This document shows positions 33,724 through 42,674 of a DNA stretch of 52,414 nt, one piece after another. Positions within the stretch are counted from its first letter, which is position 1. Each line of letters starts with the position of its first letter. The translations under genes and the position numbers were made by a program. Source of the stretch: Lachnospiraceae bacterium (lineage in GTDB: Bacteria > Bacillota > Clostridia > Lachnospirales > Lachnospiraceae); the NCBI GenBank assembly GCA_017436865.1, contig JAFSCH010000005.1, positions 1 to 52,414 on the forward strand, read 5' to 3'. The notes under the pieces were generated by a model, which was not told the origin of the DNA, did no database searches, and saw only the letters and a list, made by a program, of their open reading frames with translations.

Positions 33724-33805
33724 AAATTGCTGTAACGTAGTGGTAGTTAAACAAGAATTTCGACAGAAATTCTTGCCAAAGTGCGTGCGCTGGCACGCAC
33801 TATTT
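33724..33805. repeat. Two-hairpin dispersed repeat, copy 2 (inverted)
   Basis: This is the inverted copy of 21232-21313, with five differences in 82 bases. Stems are CAAGAATTTC/GAAATTCTTG (33752-33761 with 33766-33775) and AGTGCGTGC/GCACGCACT (33780-33788 with 33793-33801). All paired bases are unchanged between copies; two of the five differences are in a loop. It sits between coaD and the next start. Confidence 0.85.
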
Positions 33806-33834
33806 TTACTGTTTTGAAAATATGGAGGGTGAAT

Positions 33835-34434
33835 ATGAGTAGCAGAATAGAACAGTTAATTGATGAGATTGAAGAATACATTGATAATTGTAAATACAAA
33901 GCGTTTTCTACCGATATCATCATGGTAAACAAAGCCGAGATTGATGAACTTCTTCGTGAATTAAGAATGAAGACACCAGAAGAGATTAAGCGCTATCAGA
34001 AGATTATCAGTAATAAGGAAGCTATTTTAAATGATGCTAAGCAAAAAGCACAAGAATTAATCAACGATGCAACGATACAGACAAATGAACTGATTAGTGA
34101 ACATCAGATTATGCAACAAGCTTATGCTCAGGCGAATGAAATTGTTGAATTAGCGACGAAGCAGGCGCAGGAAATCCTTGATAGTGCCACCATTGAGGCA
34201 AATAATGTAAAAACAGCAGCAATGCAGTATACAGATGATATTCTTGCGAATTTGGAAAATATTATTAAACATTCCATTGAAGTTTCTACAAAAGATTATA
34301 ATACTATGATTTCTAATTTGAATAATATTGACACCATTGTATCAACAAATAGGGCTGAATTAAATCCTCCTTCTATTGAAGAAGAAACACCTTCTGTAGA
34401 TTCAGGAAACAATGAAGAATTAGATGTCATTTAG
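33835..34434 (+). CDS. Coiled-coil protein of the coaD-ylbJ interval
   Basis: The 199 residues begin MSSRIEQLIDEIEEYIDNCK. A long alternating Ala/Glu-rich coil follows (AQELINDATIQTNELISEH, then AQEILDSATIEANNVKTAA), resembling F-ATPase b-subunit or DivIVA-type helices. A polar tail ends the protein. ATG 33835 follows GGAGGGTGA and is preferred over the in-frame 33781 codon, which lies inside the repeat. Its gene is regularly found beside coaD in Clostridia in my recollection. It has no membrane segment, and a cytoskeletal or scaffold role is only a guess. Confidence 0.7.
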   Translation: MSSRIEQLIDEIEEYIDNCKYKAFSTDIIMVNKAEIDELLRELRMKTPEEIKRYQKIISNKEAILNDAKQKAQELINDATIQTNELISEHQIMQQAYAQANEIVELATKQAQEILDSATIEANNVKTAAMQYTDDILANLENIIKHSIEVSTKDYNTMISNLNNIDTIVSTNRAELNPPSIEEETPSVDSGNNEELDVI

Positions 34435-34438
34435 GCAT

Positions 34439-34464
34439 AAAACCCACAGGATACTGTGGGTTTT
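34439..34464. terminator. Bidirectional terminator between the coiled-coil gene and ylbJ
   Basis: AAAACCCACAG (34439-34449) pairs with CTGTGGGTTTT (34454-34464) around GATA; the A and T runs suit both converging genes. Confidence 0.85.
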
Positions 34465-34485
34465 ACTTTTACGATGAGAACTATA

Positions 34486-35427
34486 TTATATAAAAATAAC
34501 AAAATAGTATATAGTAGCAATCCCTGTAATGATAATCTTATGAAAGAGATATTTTTTCATAGACAAGTTTTCTTCAATTATTATACTACTAGTTTGAAGC
34601 ATGCAACAAATGCCGCTAAAACTTAAAGTTATCATAATGAAAAAAGCTTTCCACTGTGAAGGAAGTTGTTTGTTATAAAAAATGCCTGGTATTCCATACA
34701 CAATTTCAAGGAAACCTCCTAAAATCGATTTCGTTATACCAGAAAAATGCAATAACTCTGGTATTGCAAGAAATGCATTCACAAAGGTAACATATCCCCC
34801 CAATAACAGAATTGATTGGATACTGCTTAAACAGGCTAGTCTTAGTGCTGTTGCGATTGGGACGTGAACCACTTGTTCCATACAAGTGCTATCAGACAAC
34901 GGTTTTGATAAAAAATCTGTCTGTTTAAGCTTGCCTAAAAACACACCATATAAAAGTGGAATACCATATAGTCCAAACAATAAAAGCAATTTATTATGAT
35001 ATCCGTTCTGTTCCAAAAGAGGATACACACCCCCAAAAAAATAAGTTGGTCCTATGTTATTACAAAAAGCAAGAAGATATTCTGCTTCTGGTTTTGAAAT
35101 TTTTTTATTCTTTTGTAAATCGCAAGTAGCTTTTGCACCCATGGGAAAACCGCATAAAAATCCCATAACAATAGCATAAAGCCCATTTGAATTGCAAGGA
35201 AACAAGTGTTTCAAAAAGGGGTTTAGCATTTTTGTGAAATACGCATCTACGCCTGTGTGTATTATCATGGAACTGATTATCATAAATGGGAAAAGAGTAG
35301 GGACCATTCTGGTTGCCCATTGCGTTAGACCTTGATAGGCATACTCGATCGTATAATCAGGAAAACAAAGTAGGATTCCGATAAAACCTAGGTAAAAAAG
35401 TGCCATTACAATATATTTCATCATCAT
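34486..35427 (-). CDS. ylbJ: Sporulation integral membrane protein YlbJ-like
   Basis: The 313-residue protein has about eight membrane segments and the Gate/nucleoside-recognition motifs of YlbJ: ATRMVPTLFPFMIISSMII, GFLCGFPMGAKATCDL and LLAFCNNIGPTYFFGG. B. subtilis YlbJ is made under sporulation control and is needed for a normal spore cortex. The gene lies near rsmD-coaD in Bacillus as well, but here on the opposite strand. Three consecutive ATG codons open it; any could be the start. Confidence 0.88.
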   Translation of the reverse strand: MMMKYIVMALFYLGFIGILLCFPDYTIEYAYQGLTQWATRMVPTLFPFMIISSMIIHTGVDAYFTKMLNPFLKHLFPCNSNGLYAIVMGFLCGFPMGAKATCDLQKNKKISKPEAEYLLAFCNNIGPTYFFGGVYPLLEQNGYHNKLLLLFGLYGIPLLYGVFLGKLKQTDFLSKPLSDSTCMEQVVHVPIATALRLACLSSIQSILLLGGYVTFVNAFLAIPELLHFSGITKSILGGFLEIVYGIPGIFYNKQLPSQWKAFFIMITLSFSGICCMLQTSSIIIEENLSMKKYLFHKIIITGIATIYYFVIFI

Positions 35428-35483
35428 TTGATAAATATTTCTTTCTGTTACTATAAGATTGATGTATACTTATGAGGTAACGA

Positions 35484-35511
35484 TTGGTTACATATAATTG
35501 TTTAATATAAT
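35484..35511 (+). promoter_or_regulatory. Probable promoter upstream of the RsuA-type gene
   Basis: TTGGTT (35484-35489) and TATAAT (35506-35511) are 16 bases apart, about 20 bases before the start at 35533. Confidence 0.55.
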
Positions 35512-35532
35512 TTATGCAGGAGGTCGCACAAT

Positions 35533-36243
35533 ATGCGTCTGGATAAATATTTGGCTGACCTACAGATGGGAACACGAAGTCAGGTAAAGGATTTTATAAA
35601 AAAAGGAATGATAACTGTAAATGGTGAAACAATCACAAAAGCAGATTTTAAAATAAATGAAAACAGTGACTGTGTTACATGCAAAGGTAAAACGCTTGCT
35701 TACCAAAAATATAGATATTTCTTATTACATAAGCCAGAAGGAGTCATTACAGCAACTAAAGATAATCACGATAAAACAGTAATGGACTTATTGCCAAAAG
35801 AACTTTCCAGTGATTTTTTTCCGGTTGGACGGTTAGATAAAGATACAGAAGGTTTTTTGCTGATTACAAATGATGGTGAGCTTTCTCATAGATTGCTTTC
35901 ACCGAAAAAGCATGTTGCAAAAACTTATTATGTAGAATGTAATGGGATAATGACACCAGAAAAACGTCAGGCTTTAGAGCAAGGAGTAGATATTGGAGAT
36001 GAGAAGAAAACTTTACCTGCAAAGGTAGAGATAATAAAAACAGAAGAAAACACCTATGTTATTGAACTCACAATAACAGAAGGTCGTTTTCATCAAGTGA
36101 AACGTATGATACAGGCAATTAGTGGGGAGGTAACTTACTTAAAACGATTGTCTATGGGTGGACTTTCTCTTGGAAAGTCACTTACAAAAGGTGACTACCG
36201 TGAATTAACATCCGAAGAAGTTGATATTTTGAAAAGGAATTAA
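35533..36243 (+). CDS. RsuA/RluB-family pseudouridine synthase
   Basis: An N-terminal S4 RNA-binding domain ([31 protein letters not shown]) is followed by the synthase domain with the catalytic aspartate in [20 protein letters not shown]. Enzymes of this family isomerise a single uridine in rRNA; RsuA targets 16S U516 and RluB/RluE target 23S sites. The length (236) fits RsuA. AGGAGG precedes the ATG at 35519-35524. Substrate assignment needs phylogeny, so no symbol is given. It forms an operon with the YgiQ gene four bases later. Confidence 0.92.
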   Translation: MRLDKYLADLQMGTRSQVKDFIKKGMITVNGETITKADFKINENSDCVTCKGKTLAYQKYRYFLLHKPEGVITATKDNHDKTVMDLLPKELSSDFFPVGRLDKDTEGFLLITNDGELSHRLLSPKKHVAKTYYVECNGIMTPEKRQALEQGVDIGDEKKTLPAKVEIIKTEENTYVIELTITEGRFHQVKRMIQAISGEVTYLKRLSMGGLSLGKSLTKGDYRELTSEEVDILKRN

Positions 36244-36247
36244 AATT

Positions 36248-38269
36248 ATGTCTATTGCAAATGGTTTTCTTCCAATTTGTATGGAAGAAGTAGAAGAGCT
36301 TGGTATAAAACAACTTGATTTTGTATATGTTACAGGAGATGCTTATGTGGATCATCCCTCCTTTGGTCATGCCATCATAACCAGAATCCTTCAATCACAT
36401 GGTTATACGGTTGGTATCATTGCACAACCAGACTGGAAGGATGACAAGAGTATTACCGTATTGGGTGAACCAAGACTTGGTTTCCTCGTTTCCTCTGGTA
36501 ATATGGATTCTATGGTAAATCATTACTATGTTTCCAAAAAGCATCGTGAATCGGATGCCTATACACCGGGAGGCGCTCCTTATAAACGTCCGGATCATGC
36601 AACGGTTGTATATAGTAATCTGATTCGTCGCACTTATCGAAATATACCTATTATCATTGGAGGTATTGAGGCAAGTCTGCGTCGAATGGCACATTATGAT
36701 TATTGGTCAGATTCATTCAAACGTTCCATTCTGTTAGATAGTCAGGCAGATTTAATTTCCTATGGTATGGGCGAAAAGTCGATTGTAGAAATAGCAGATG
36801 CACTGAACAGTGGAATTGCGGTGAAAGATATTAGCTTTATACCAGGAACCGTTTATAAGACAAAAGATATTTCTGGTCTATATAACCATGAAATATTACC
36901 ATCTTATGATGATATGAAAGCTGATAAGAAGAAATATGCTTCCAGTTTTAAGATTCAGCACGACAATACAGATCCATTCACTGGAAAGGTATTGGTAGAA
37001 CCGTATCCCAATGGTGTATATGTGGTGCAGAATATCCCACAGCCTCCGCTTACTATGCAGGAGATGGACGATGTTTATGCATTACCATACCAGCGAACCT
37101 ATCATCCTATTTACGAAAAAGATGGCGGCATTCCTGCAATTAAAGAGGTAAAATTCTCCTTAATTAGTAATCGTGGCTGTTTTGGCGGTTGCAATTTCTG
37201 TGCATTAACCTTCCATCAAAGCAGAACCATACAAGTCAGAAGCCATGAATCTATTATTGAAGAAGCAAAAATGATTATTGAAGACCCTGAATTTAAGGGT
37301 TATATTCACGATGTGGGAGGCCCTACTGCAAATTTCCGCCATCCGTCCTGCGAAAAACAGATGACAGTTGGTGTATGTAAGCATAGACAGTGTCTTTTCC
37401 CAAAACCTTGTCCTAACCTGCATGTGGATCACTCTGATTATCTGAATCTATTACGAAAGCTTCGAGAGTTGCCAAAAGTAAAGAAAGTATTTGTACGTTC
37501 TGGTATTCGTTTTGATTATCTGATGCAGGATAAAAATGATACATTTATGAAAGAGCTTGTAGAACATCATATTAGCGGACAGCTCAAAGTAGCACCAGAG
37601 CATATTTGCGATGCTGTTTTATCAAAAATGGGCAAGCCGGAAAATGCTGTTTATGAAGCATTTACAGAAAAGTATAAGAGACTGAACCAAAAACTTGGTA
37701 AAAATCAGTTCCTTGTTCCTTATTTGATGTCTTCTCATCCGGGTTCCACAATAAAAGAAGCTGTAGCACTTGCAGAATATTTAAGAGATATCGGTTATAT
37801 GCCAGAACAGGTACAGGACTTTTATCCAACGCCTTCAACAATGTCTACCGTTATGTATTATACCGGATTAGACCCACATACGATGAAATCTGTTTATGTA
37901 TGCCGTAATCCACATGAAAAGGCTTTACAAAGAGCCTTAATACAATATCGTAATCCTAAGAATTACGACCTTGTTAAAGAGGCACTTACGCTTGCAGGTA
38001 GAACAGATTTGATTGGGTTTGATAAAAAATGTCTGATTCGACCACGTAATTTTGCCAAGAATCAGCAAGACACGGATGGAAATAAACGTTCACAGAATAA
38101 TAAATCTAAAAATACAAAACAAAAAAACACTTCAAAAAACAATCATCGTTCTACGGTAAAAAATAAAAATACAAATGTGGCGAATACAAACAAAAATAAT
38201 TCACAAAATAGAAGAAATGTTTCAAATATGAAAGGAACTGTTAAAAAATCATCAAGAAAAACAAGATAG
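36248..38269 (+). CDS. YgiQ family radical SAM protein
   Basis: The N-terminus matches YgiQ ([20 protein letters not shown] and [12 protein letters not shown]), a cobalamin-like domain. The radical SAM core has C-F-G-G-C-N-F-C ([11 protein letters not shown] near residue 316) and a further cysteine-rich segment ([21 protein letters not shown]). The family is widespread but its reaction is unknown. The last 55 residues are a Lys/Asn/Gln/Ser-rich tail (for example [13 protein letters not shown]), probably disordered and possibly RNA-binding. Length with the tail is 673. It starts four bases after the pseudouridine synthase stop. Confidence 0.9.
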   Translation: MSIANGFLPICMEEVEELGIKQLDFVYVTGDAYVDHPSFGHAIITRILQSHGYTVGIIAQPDWKDDKSITVLGEPRLGFLVSSGNMDSMVNHYYVSKKHRESDAYTPGGAPYKRPDHATVVYSNLIRRTYRNIPIIIGGIEASLRRMAHYDYWSDSFKRSILLDSQADLISYGMGEKSIVEIADALNSGIAVKDISFIPGTVYKTKDISGLYNHEILPSYDDMKADKKKYASSFKIQHDNTDPFTGKVLVEPYPNGVYVVQNIPQPPLTMQEMDDVYALPYQRTYHPIYEKDGGIPAIKEVKFSLISNRGCFGGCNFCALTFHQSRTIQVRSHESIIEEAKMIIEDPEFKGYIHDVGGPTANFRHPSCEKQMTVGVCKHRQCLFPKPCPNLHVDHSDYLNLLRKLRELPKVKKVFVRSGIRFDYLMQDKNDTFMKELVEHHISGQLKVAPEHICDAVLSKMGKPENAVYEAFTEKYKRLNQKLGKNQFLVPYLMSSHPGSTIKEAVALAEYLRDIGYMPEQVQDFYPTPSTMSTVMYYTGLDPHTMKSVYVCRNPHEKALQRALIQYRNPKNYDLVKEALTLAGRTDLIGFDKKCLIRPRNFAKNQQDTDGNKRSQNNKSKNTKQKNTSKNNHRSTVKNKNTNVANTNKNNSQNRRNVSNMKGTVKKSSRKTR

Positions 38270-38287
38270 ATTGAAAGGGTTATTAAT

Positions 38288-39052
38288 ATGAACATTATTA
38301 TCATCACAGGCGCTTCATCCGGTATGGGTGTTGAATTTGCATTACAACTTGATAACGTATTTACTTACACAATTGATGAAATATGGATGATAGCACGAAG
38401 AAAAGAGCAAATGCTTGAAGTTGCAGAATCTATGATGAATACCACCCGAATCCTTGATATGGATGTAACAAAGCCAGAAGATATGGAACGTTTTAAGAAT
38501 CTTCTTGTAAAAGAAAAACCAACTGTACGTATGTTGGTAAATTGCGCAGGTTACGGTGTTATGGGTGAGTTTTCAAAACTGAATATGCAGGAAGAGCTTG
38601 GTATGATTGATGTGAATTGTAAGGCATTGACACAGATGACTTATATGTGTATTCCATACATGCGTGAAAACAGCCGCATTATTCAGCTTGCTTCCAGCGC
38701 TGCATTTATGCCTCAGCCTGGTTTTGCAGTATATGCAGCAAGCAAGGCATATGTTAACAGTTTTTCACGTGCATTGACAGAAGAGTTAAGAAAAAAGAAA
38801 ATCTATGTTACCTCTGTCTGCCCAGGACCTGTTGATACACCATTTTTTGACCTTGCAGAAAAAGATGGCAAAACCCTTGCCATAAAGAAGTTAACTATGG
38901 CACTTCCTGAAAAAGTTGTTGAAAAAGCGATACAGGATTCCTTTCATAAACGTTCGGTTTCCGTATATAGTGGCTATATTAAGGCATTTGAGGTACTTGC
39001 AAAAGCCGTACCACACCAGATTCTTTTAACAGCAATGCGTTACATGAAATAA
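38288..39052 (+). CDS. SDR family NAD(P)-dependent oxidoreductase
   Basis: This is a classical short-chain dehydrogenase: NIIIITGASSGMGVEFAL is the Rossmann T-G-x-x-x-G-x-G loop, VNCAGYGVMG the N-A-G-like segment, and YAASKAYV the Y-x-x-x-K catalytic pair, with ASSAAF serine upstream. It resembles the YqjQ/DltE-like group. The 254 residues are normal and no signal or membrane segment is present. The substrate cannot be inferred; nearby genes are RNA-modifying enzymes and give no hint. Confidence 0.9.
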   Translation: MNIIIITGASSGMGVEFALQLDNVFTYTIDEIWMIARRKEQMLEVAESMMNTTRILDMDVTKPEDMERFKNLLVKEKPTVRMLVNCAGYGVMGEFSKLNMQEELGMIDVNCKALTQMTYMCIPYMRENSRIIQLASSAAFMPQPGFAVYAASKAYVNSFSRALTEELRKKKIYVTSVCPGPVDTPFFDLAEKDGKTLAIKKLTMALPEKVVEKAIQDSFHKRSVSVYSGYIKAFEVLAKAVPHQILLTAMRYMK

Positions 39053-39071
39053 TTAAGGAGCACTAGATATT

Positions 39072-39647
39072 ATGTCACAAATACAAAAGATACAAAAGGG
39101 AAATCCCGGTTATCTCAACAAACAAAAAAAAGCTGTTTTTATTCGAACGATAATTTATTTTGCTATTTCTCTTGCAATTTTTCTTATGGGATATTTATCA
39201 ACTAAGACAAAAGCTAATCTTTTGACTGTAGTTGCAGTGGTAGGATTATTACCAGCATGCAAGAGTGCAGTATCTCTCATTATGTATCTGCGCACACCTA
39301 AATATAGTGAAACTATTTTACAAAATATTCAGAATGCAGTAGGAGATATTCCGGCATTATATCATCTATATCTGACCTCTTATAAAGAAAACTTTCCATT
39401 AAATTGTATAGCTATCAGAGGTAATAACGTTATGGGTTATACAGAGTTTGTAGCTTGCAATACAACAGCCTGCGAAGAGCATATCCAACTCATAGCAACA
39501 CAAAATAGCATGAAGAATCTTAATATTAAAATTTTTAAGGGTTCAGAATTGAAAAAATACGAAGAACGTCTAAAACAGCTTCAGAATTCTGAAGCTGGAA
39601 AAAAGGAAAACGAGCTTTTGGAATTAATGAAGGATATTTCTTTATAA
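39072..39647 (+). CDS. Two-TM membrane protein of unknown function
   Basis: A basic N-terminal 25 residues precede two membrane segments (IRTIIYFAISLAIFLMGYL and LLTVVAVVGLLPACKSAVSL). A cytoplasmic or outside soluble part of about 120 residues follows with FVACNTTACEEHIQ and a charged C-terminus. AAGGAG lies upstream of the ATG. I do not recognise the family by name, though this gene is commonly seen beside the RluA-like gene in Lachnospiraceae as far as I recall. It could be an envelope or stress factor. Confidence 0.65.
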   Translation: MSQIQKIQKGNPGYLNKQKKAVFIRTIIYFAISLAIFLMGYLSTKTKANLLTVVAVVGLLPACKSAVSLIMYLRTPKYSETILQNIQNAVGDIPALYHLYLTSYKENFPLNCIAIRGNNVMGYTEFVACNTTACEEHIQLIATQNSMKNLNIKIFKGSELKKYEERLKQLQNSEAGKKENELLELMKDISL

Positions 39648-39667
39648 TTATAATATAGAGGTAATTT

Positions 39668-40726
39668 ATGCAACAATATGTTATTGGAGATAATGAAGCA
39701 GGACAACGCTTTGATAAATATTTGAAAAAAATATTAAAGGAAGCTCCTGACAGCTTTATCTATAAAATGCTAAGAAAAAAGAACATTGTACTAAATGGTA
39801 AGAAAGGTACGGGAAATGAAAAGCTAGAGAAACAGGATATCGTAAAAATCTTTCTTGCGGATGAAACCTTTGAAAAATTTAGTGGTCAGAAAGTGAATAT
39901 GAATTCTGATACGCAGCCAAAGCTTTCAGATGAACTAATCCGGCAATATCAAAAAGCTTACCAAACAATTAGAAATATATCTGTTATCTACGAAGATGAA
40001 AATATAGTAATTCTAGATAAACCGGCAGGTGTTTTATCCCAAAAAGCAGCGCCGAGTGATTTGAGTCTGAATGAATGGCTATTAGGCTATCTGTTAGAAA
40101 AGGATGTCGTATCTGCGACATCTCTTTCTACCTTTAAGCCATCTATTTGTAACCGCCTTGACCGCAATACTTCAGGTATGGTTGTTTGTGGTAAATCTCT
40201 AGCCGGAAGCCAATTTATGAGTCGAATTATCAAAGAAAAGACTCTTGAAAAATATTATCATTGTATTGTACCTGGAGCAGTTACTTTACATGAACGTCTG
40301 ACAGGATATCTCTATAAAAACAAAGCTTCTAATATAGTAACTATATACAAAACGATAGATGAGGTTCCTGCCAAACAGAAGGACAAAGCGGAATTTGTTG
40401 ATACGGAATTCCATACCTTACAGTCAAATGAGAAGCATTCCCTTATAGAGGTACAGATATATACTGGAAAAACACACCAAATTCGAGTACATCTTGCTTC
40501 CTTAGGTCATCCAATTATTGGAGATAGTAAGTATGGTTTTACAGATAGTAATCATGAATACGGCCCAATAGGTGTTCACTACCAGTTGTTACATGCGTAT
40601 AAGCTTGTTTTTCCTAGCATAGAAGAGGAACGTTTTAAAAAGCTGTCAGGTCTTATTCTAACCTGTAAAGAACCGGAACTATTTGAAAAAATCCTCATGC
40701 AAAGCGAATCAATCAAAGGCAGGTAA
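39668..40726 (+). CDS. RluA-family pseudouridine synthase
   Basis: An N-terminal S4-like domain (QRFDKYLKKILKEAPDSFIYKMLRKKNIVLNGKK, visible in parts) is followed by the RluA synthase core. That core has VIYEDENIVILDKPAGVLSQ and ICNRLDRNTSGMVVCGKS (catalytic Asp), then GKTHQIRVHLASLGHPIIGD. Members modify 23S rRNA or tRNA uridines; the exact site is not evident. With 352 residues it is a typical RluC/RluD-like protein. The start is 21 bases after the upstream stop. Confidence 0.93.
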   Translation: MQQYVIGDNEAGQRFDKYLKKILKEAPDSFIYKMLRKKNIVLNGKKGTGNEKLEKQDIVKIFLADETFEKFSGQKVNMNSDTQPKLSDELIRQYQKAYQTIRNISVIYEDENIVILDKPAGVLSQKAAPSDLSLNEWLLGYLLEKDVVSATSLSTFKPSICNRLDRNTSGMVVCGKSLAGSQFMSRIIKEKTLEKYYHCIVPGAVTLHERLTGYLYKNKASNIVTIYKTIDEVPAKQKDKAEFVDTEFHTLQSNEKHSLIEVQIYTGKTHQIRVHLASLGHPIIGDSKYGFTDSNHEYGPIGVHYQLLHAYKLVFPSIEEERFKKLSGLILTCKEPELFEKILMQSESIKGR

Positions 40727-40735
40727 ACAAAAGAA

Positions 40736-41266
40736 ATGGCAACATGGAGTTCTCGAGGCCTTCGTGGTTCTCTTTTAGAAGAAATGATTAATATGTCAAA
40801 TGAAAAATATCGCGAGAACCATTTGGCATTAATTCAAAAAGTACCAACCCCAATCACACCTATTACGATTGACAAAGAGACAAGGCATATTACATTGGCT
40901 TATTTTGACCAAAAAAGTACGGTCGATTATATTGGTGCAGTTCAAGGTATCCCTGTTTGTTTTGATGCGAAAGAGTGTGCGGTTGAAACTTTTTCCTTGC
41001 AAAATATACATTCTCATCAGGTCGAATTCATGAAGGATTTTGAAGCCCAAGATGGTATTTCCTTCTTTTTGTTATATTATACAGGAAAGGATCTTATGTA
41101 TTATCTGCGTTTATGTGAGCTTCTTGTTTTTTGGGAGCGAATGCAGAATGGTGGCAGAAAAAGTTTTCGTTTTGATGAACTGAATCCAGATTACTTCTTT
41201 CAGAAAAAAAATGGTATTATGGTACCGTATCTTGATATGATTCAAAAAGACTTGAATGATAGATAA
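40736..41266 (+). CDS. recU: Holliday junction resolvase RecU
   Basis: RecU is the Firmicutes Holliday junction nuclease that completes RuvAB branch migration. WSSRGLRGSLLEEMINMSNEKYRE opens the protein as in RecU, and STVDYIGAVQGIPVCFDAKE (61-80) holds the metal-site residues (Asp64, Asp77, Lys79 by my alignment), with QKVPTPITPI in the flexible stalk region. At 176 residues it is shorter than B. subtilis RecU (206). It is encoded far from ruvAB. The gene ends four bases before the his promoter. Confidence 0.88.
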   Translation: MATWSSRGLRGSLLEEMINMSNEKYRENHLALIQKVPTPITPITIDKETRHITLAYFDQKSTVDYIGAVQGIPVCFDAKECAVETFSLQNIHSHQVEFMKDFEAQDGISFFLLYYTGKDLMYYLRLCELLVFWERMQNGGRKSFRFDELNPDYFFQKKNGIMVPYLDMIQKDLNDR

Positions 41267-41269
41267 CAG

Positions 41270-41298
41270 TTGACACATAACTATAAAAAGTGTATACT
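41270..41298 (+). promoter_or_regulatory. Strong sigma-A promoter of the his cluster
   Basis: TTGACA (41270-41275) and TATACT (41293-41298) are 17 bases apart. Transcription should begin near 41305, leaving a leader of about 125 bases before hisZ. Confidence 0.8.
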
Positions 41299-41304
41299 AC
41301 GGAT

Positions 41305-41432
41305 AATTCGCCATGCTAATGAAGTAACACGTTAGCAGACTAAAGTGTGAACTGATGTATGCTTTGCTAAATGTTATCACTACTCATCATCGGCTTGGCA
41401 GAACACAAATAAACGTAGAAAAGAGGATTCTT
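41305..41432 (+). promoter_or_regulatory. Structured leader of hisZ with mutually exclusive stems
   Basis: TGCTAATG (41314-41321) can pair with CGTTAGCA (41330-41337), while TTAGCAGA (41332-41339) can instead pair with TTTGCTAA (41363-41370). The two pairings share 41332-41337 and cannot coexist, a hallmark of attenuation-type control. No T-box element or T-run terminator is visible. Confidence 0.45.
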
Positions 41433-42614
41433 ATGGATTTTACAGGAAAAAGATTAGTACATACCCCTGAGGGAGTTCGTGATGTATATGGCTCAGAATT
41501 TGCAGCAAAGCTGAACATTCAGAAGCTGTTTCATGATAAGCTTCGTAGCTACGGCTATCAGGACATTCAAACTCCGACGTTTGAATTTTTTGATGTATTT
41601 AGCAAAGAAGTAGGAACAACTCCATCTAAGGAATTATATAAATTTTTTGACAAAGAAGGTAATACTTTAGTATTACGTCCTGACTTTACACCTTCCATTG
41701 CAAGAAGTGCTGCAAAGTATTTTATGGATGAGAGTATTCCTCTTAGATTTTGTTATTGTGGTAATAATTTCATTAATAATAGCAATTTACAGGGTAAATT
41801 AAAAGAAACAACTCAAATGGGTGCTGAACTGGTTGGCGATTCCAGCCCAGAAGCAGATGCCGAGATGATTGCCATGTTAGTAGAAGCTTTGATGAATGCC
41901 GGTTTAAAGGAATTCCAGGTTGCTATTGGACAGGTTGATTATTTTAAAGGACTTTGTGCAGAAGCAAAGCTTGATGAAGAAACAGAGCTTGCATTAAAGG
42001 ATTTCATTTCTAATCGTAATGAATTTGGTGCACAGGAACTTTTAGAAGGAAAAAGTGTTGCTGAAGCTGATATTAAAGCTCTTTTAAATGTAAGCAATTT
42101 ATTTGGTTCTTATGAAGTTCTTGATGAAGCTTTAGAATATGCACAAAATGAACGTTCTGTAAATGCTATCGAGCGTTTGAAAAAGGTATATGAACTCTTA
42201 AAGATGTATGGTGTTGAAAGATATGTTTCTTTTGACCTTGCTATGATTAGTAAATATCATTATTATACTGGAGTTATTTTCAGCGCTTATACCTACCAGA
42301 TGGGTAATGCCATTGCAAAGGGTGGTCGTTACGATAATCTTCTTGAAAAATTCGGTAAACCTTCACCTGCAACTGGTTTTGTTGTAATGATTGATGACTT
42401 AATGACTGCGCTAACAAGACAAAATCTTTGCCCTGAACCTGAAAATAAGAATCTTCTTCTTGTATATCAGTGTGATATCCAGAAAGCATTGGAAGAGGCA
42501 CGTAACTATCGTAAAGAAGGATATGCTACCGTTATGATGAAACAGGAACAGTCAAAAGAAGATTATGAAGCTTATGCTCAAAAACAAAATTTTGCAAAAG
42601 TCGTATTTCTGTAA
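41433..42614 (+). CDS. hisZ: ATP phosphoribosyltransferase regulatory subunit HisZ
   Basis: HisZ is a catalytically inactive histidyl-tRNA synthetase homologue that, with short-form HisG, performs and feedback-regulates the first step of histidine synthesis. The class II synthetase fold is plain: PEGVRDVYGSEFAAK, LVLRPDFTPSIARSAAKYF (motif 2 region), and GGRYDNLLEKFGKPSPATGF. The C-terminal anticodon-binding domain of HisRS is largely missing. ATG 41433 with AGAGG upstream matches the family start; an in-frame ATG at 41355 would add 26 unrelated residues. It precedes hisG, as expected. Confidence 0.95.
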   Translation: MDFTGKRLVHTPEGVRDVYGSEFAAKLNIQKLFHDKLRSYGYQDIQTPTFEFFDVFSKEVGTTPSKELYKFFDKEGNTLVLRPDFTPSIARSAAKYFMDESIPLRFCYCGNNFINNSNLQGKLKETTQMGAELVGDSSPEADAEMIAMLVEALMNAGLKEFQVAIGQVDYFKGLCAEAKLDEETELALKDFISNRNEFGAQELLEGKSVAEADIKALLNVSNLFGSYEVLDEALEYAQNERSVNAIERLKKVYELLKMYGVERYVSFDLAMISKYHYYTGVIFSAYTYQMGNAIAKGGRYDNLLEKFGKPSPATGFVVMIDDLMTALTRQNLCPEPENKNLLLVYQCDIQKALEEARNYRKEGYATVMMKQEQSKEDYEAYAQKQNFAKVVFL

Positions 42615-42674
42615 AAATATTCCTGTATGAATTTCTGAATACATAGCTTGATAAAAAGAAGGAGTTAACGTAAA

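Noticed and set aside
41355-41432. Upstream in-frame start giving hisZ a 26-residue extension, or a histidine leader peptide
   Set aside because: There is no stop before hisZ, only two His codons, a poor ribosome site, and the family begins at 41433.
41305-41432. T-box riboswitch for histidine
   Set aside because: I found no T-box consensus (AGGGTGG-type) nor the following terminator; the leader is too short for a full T-box.
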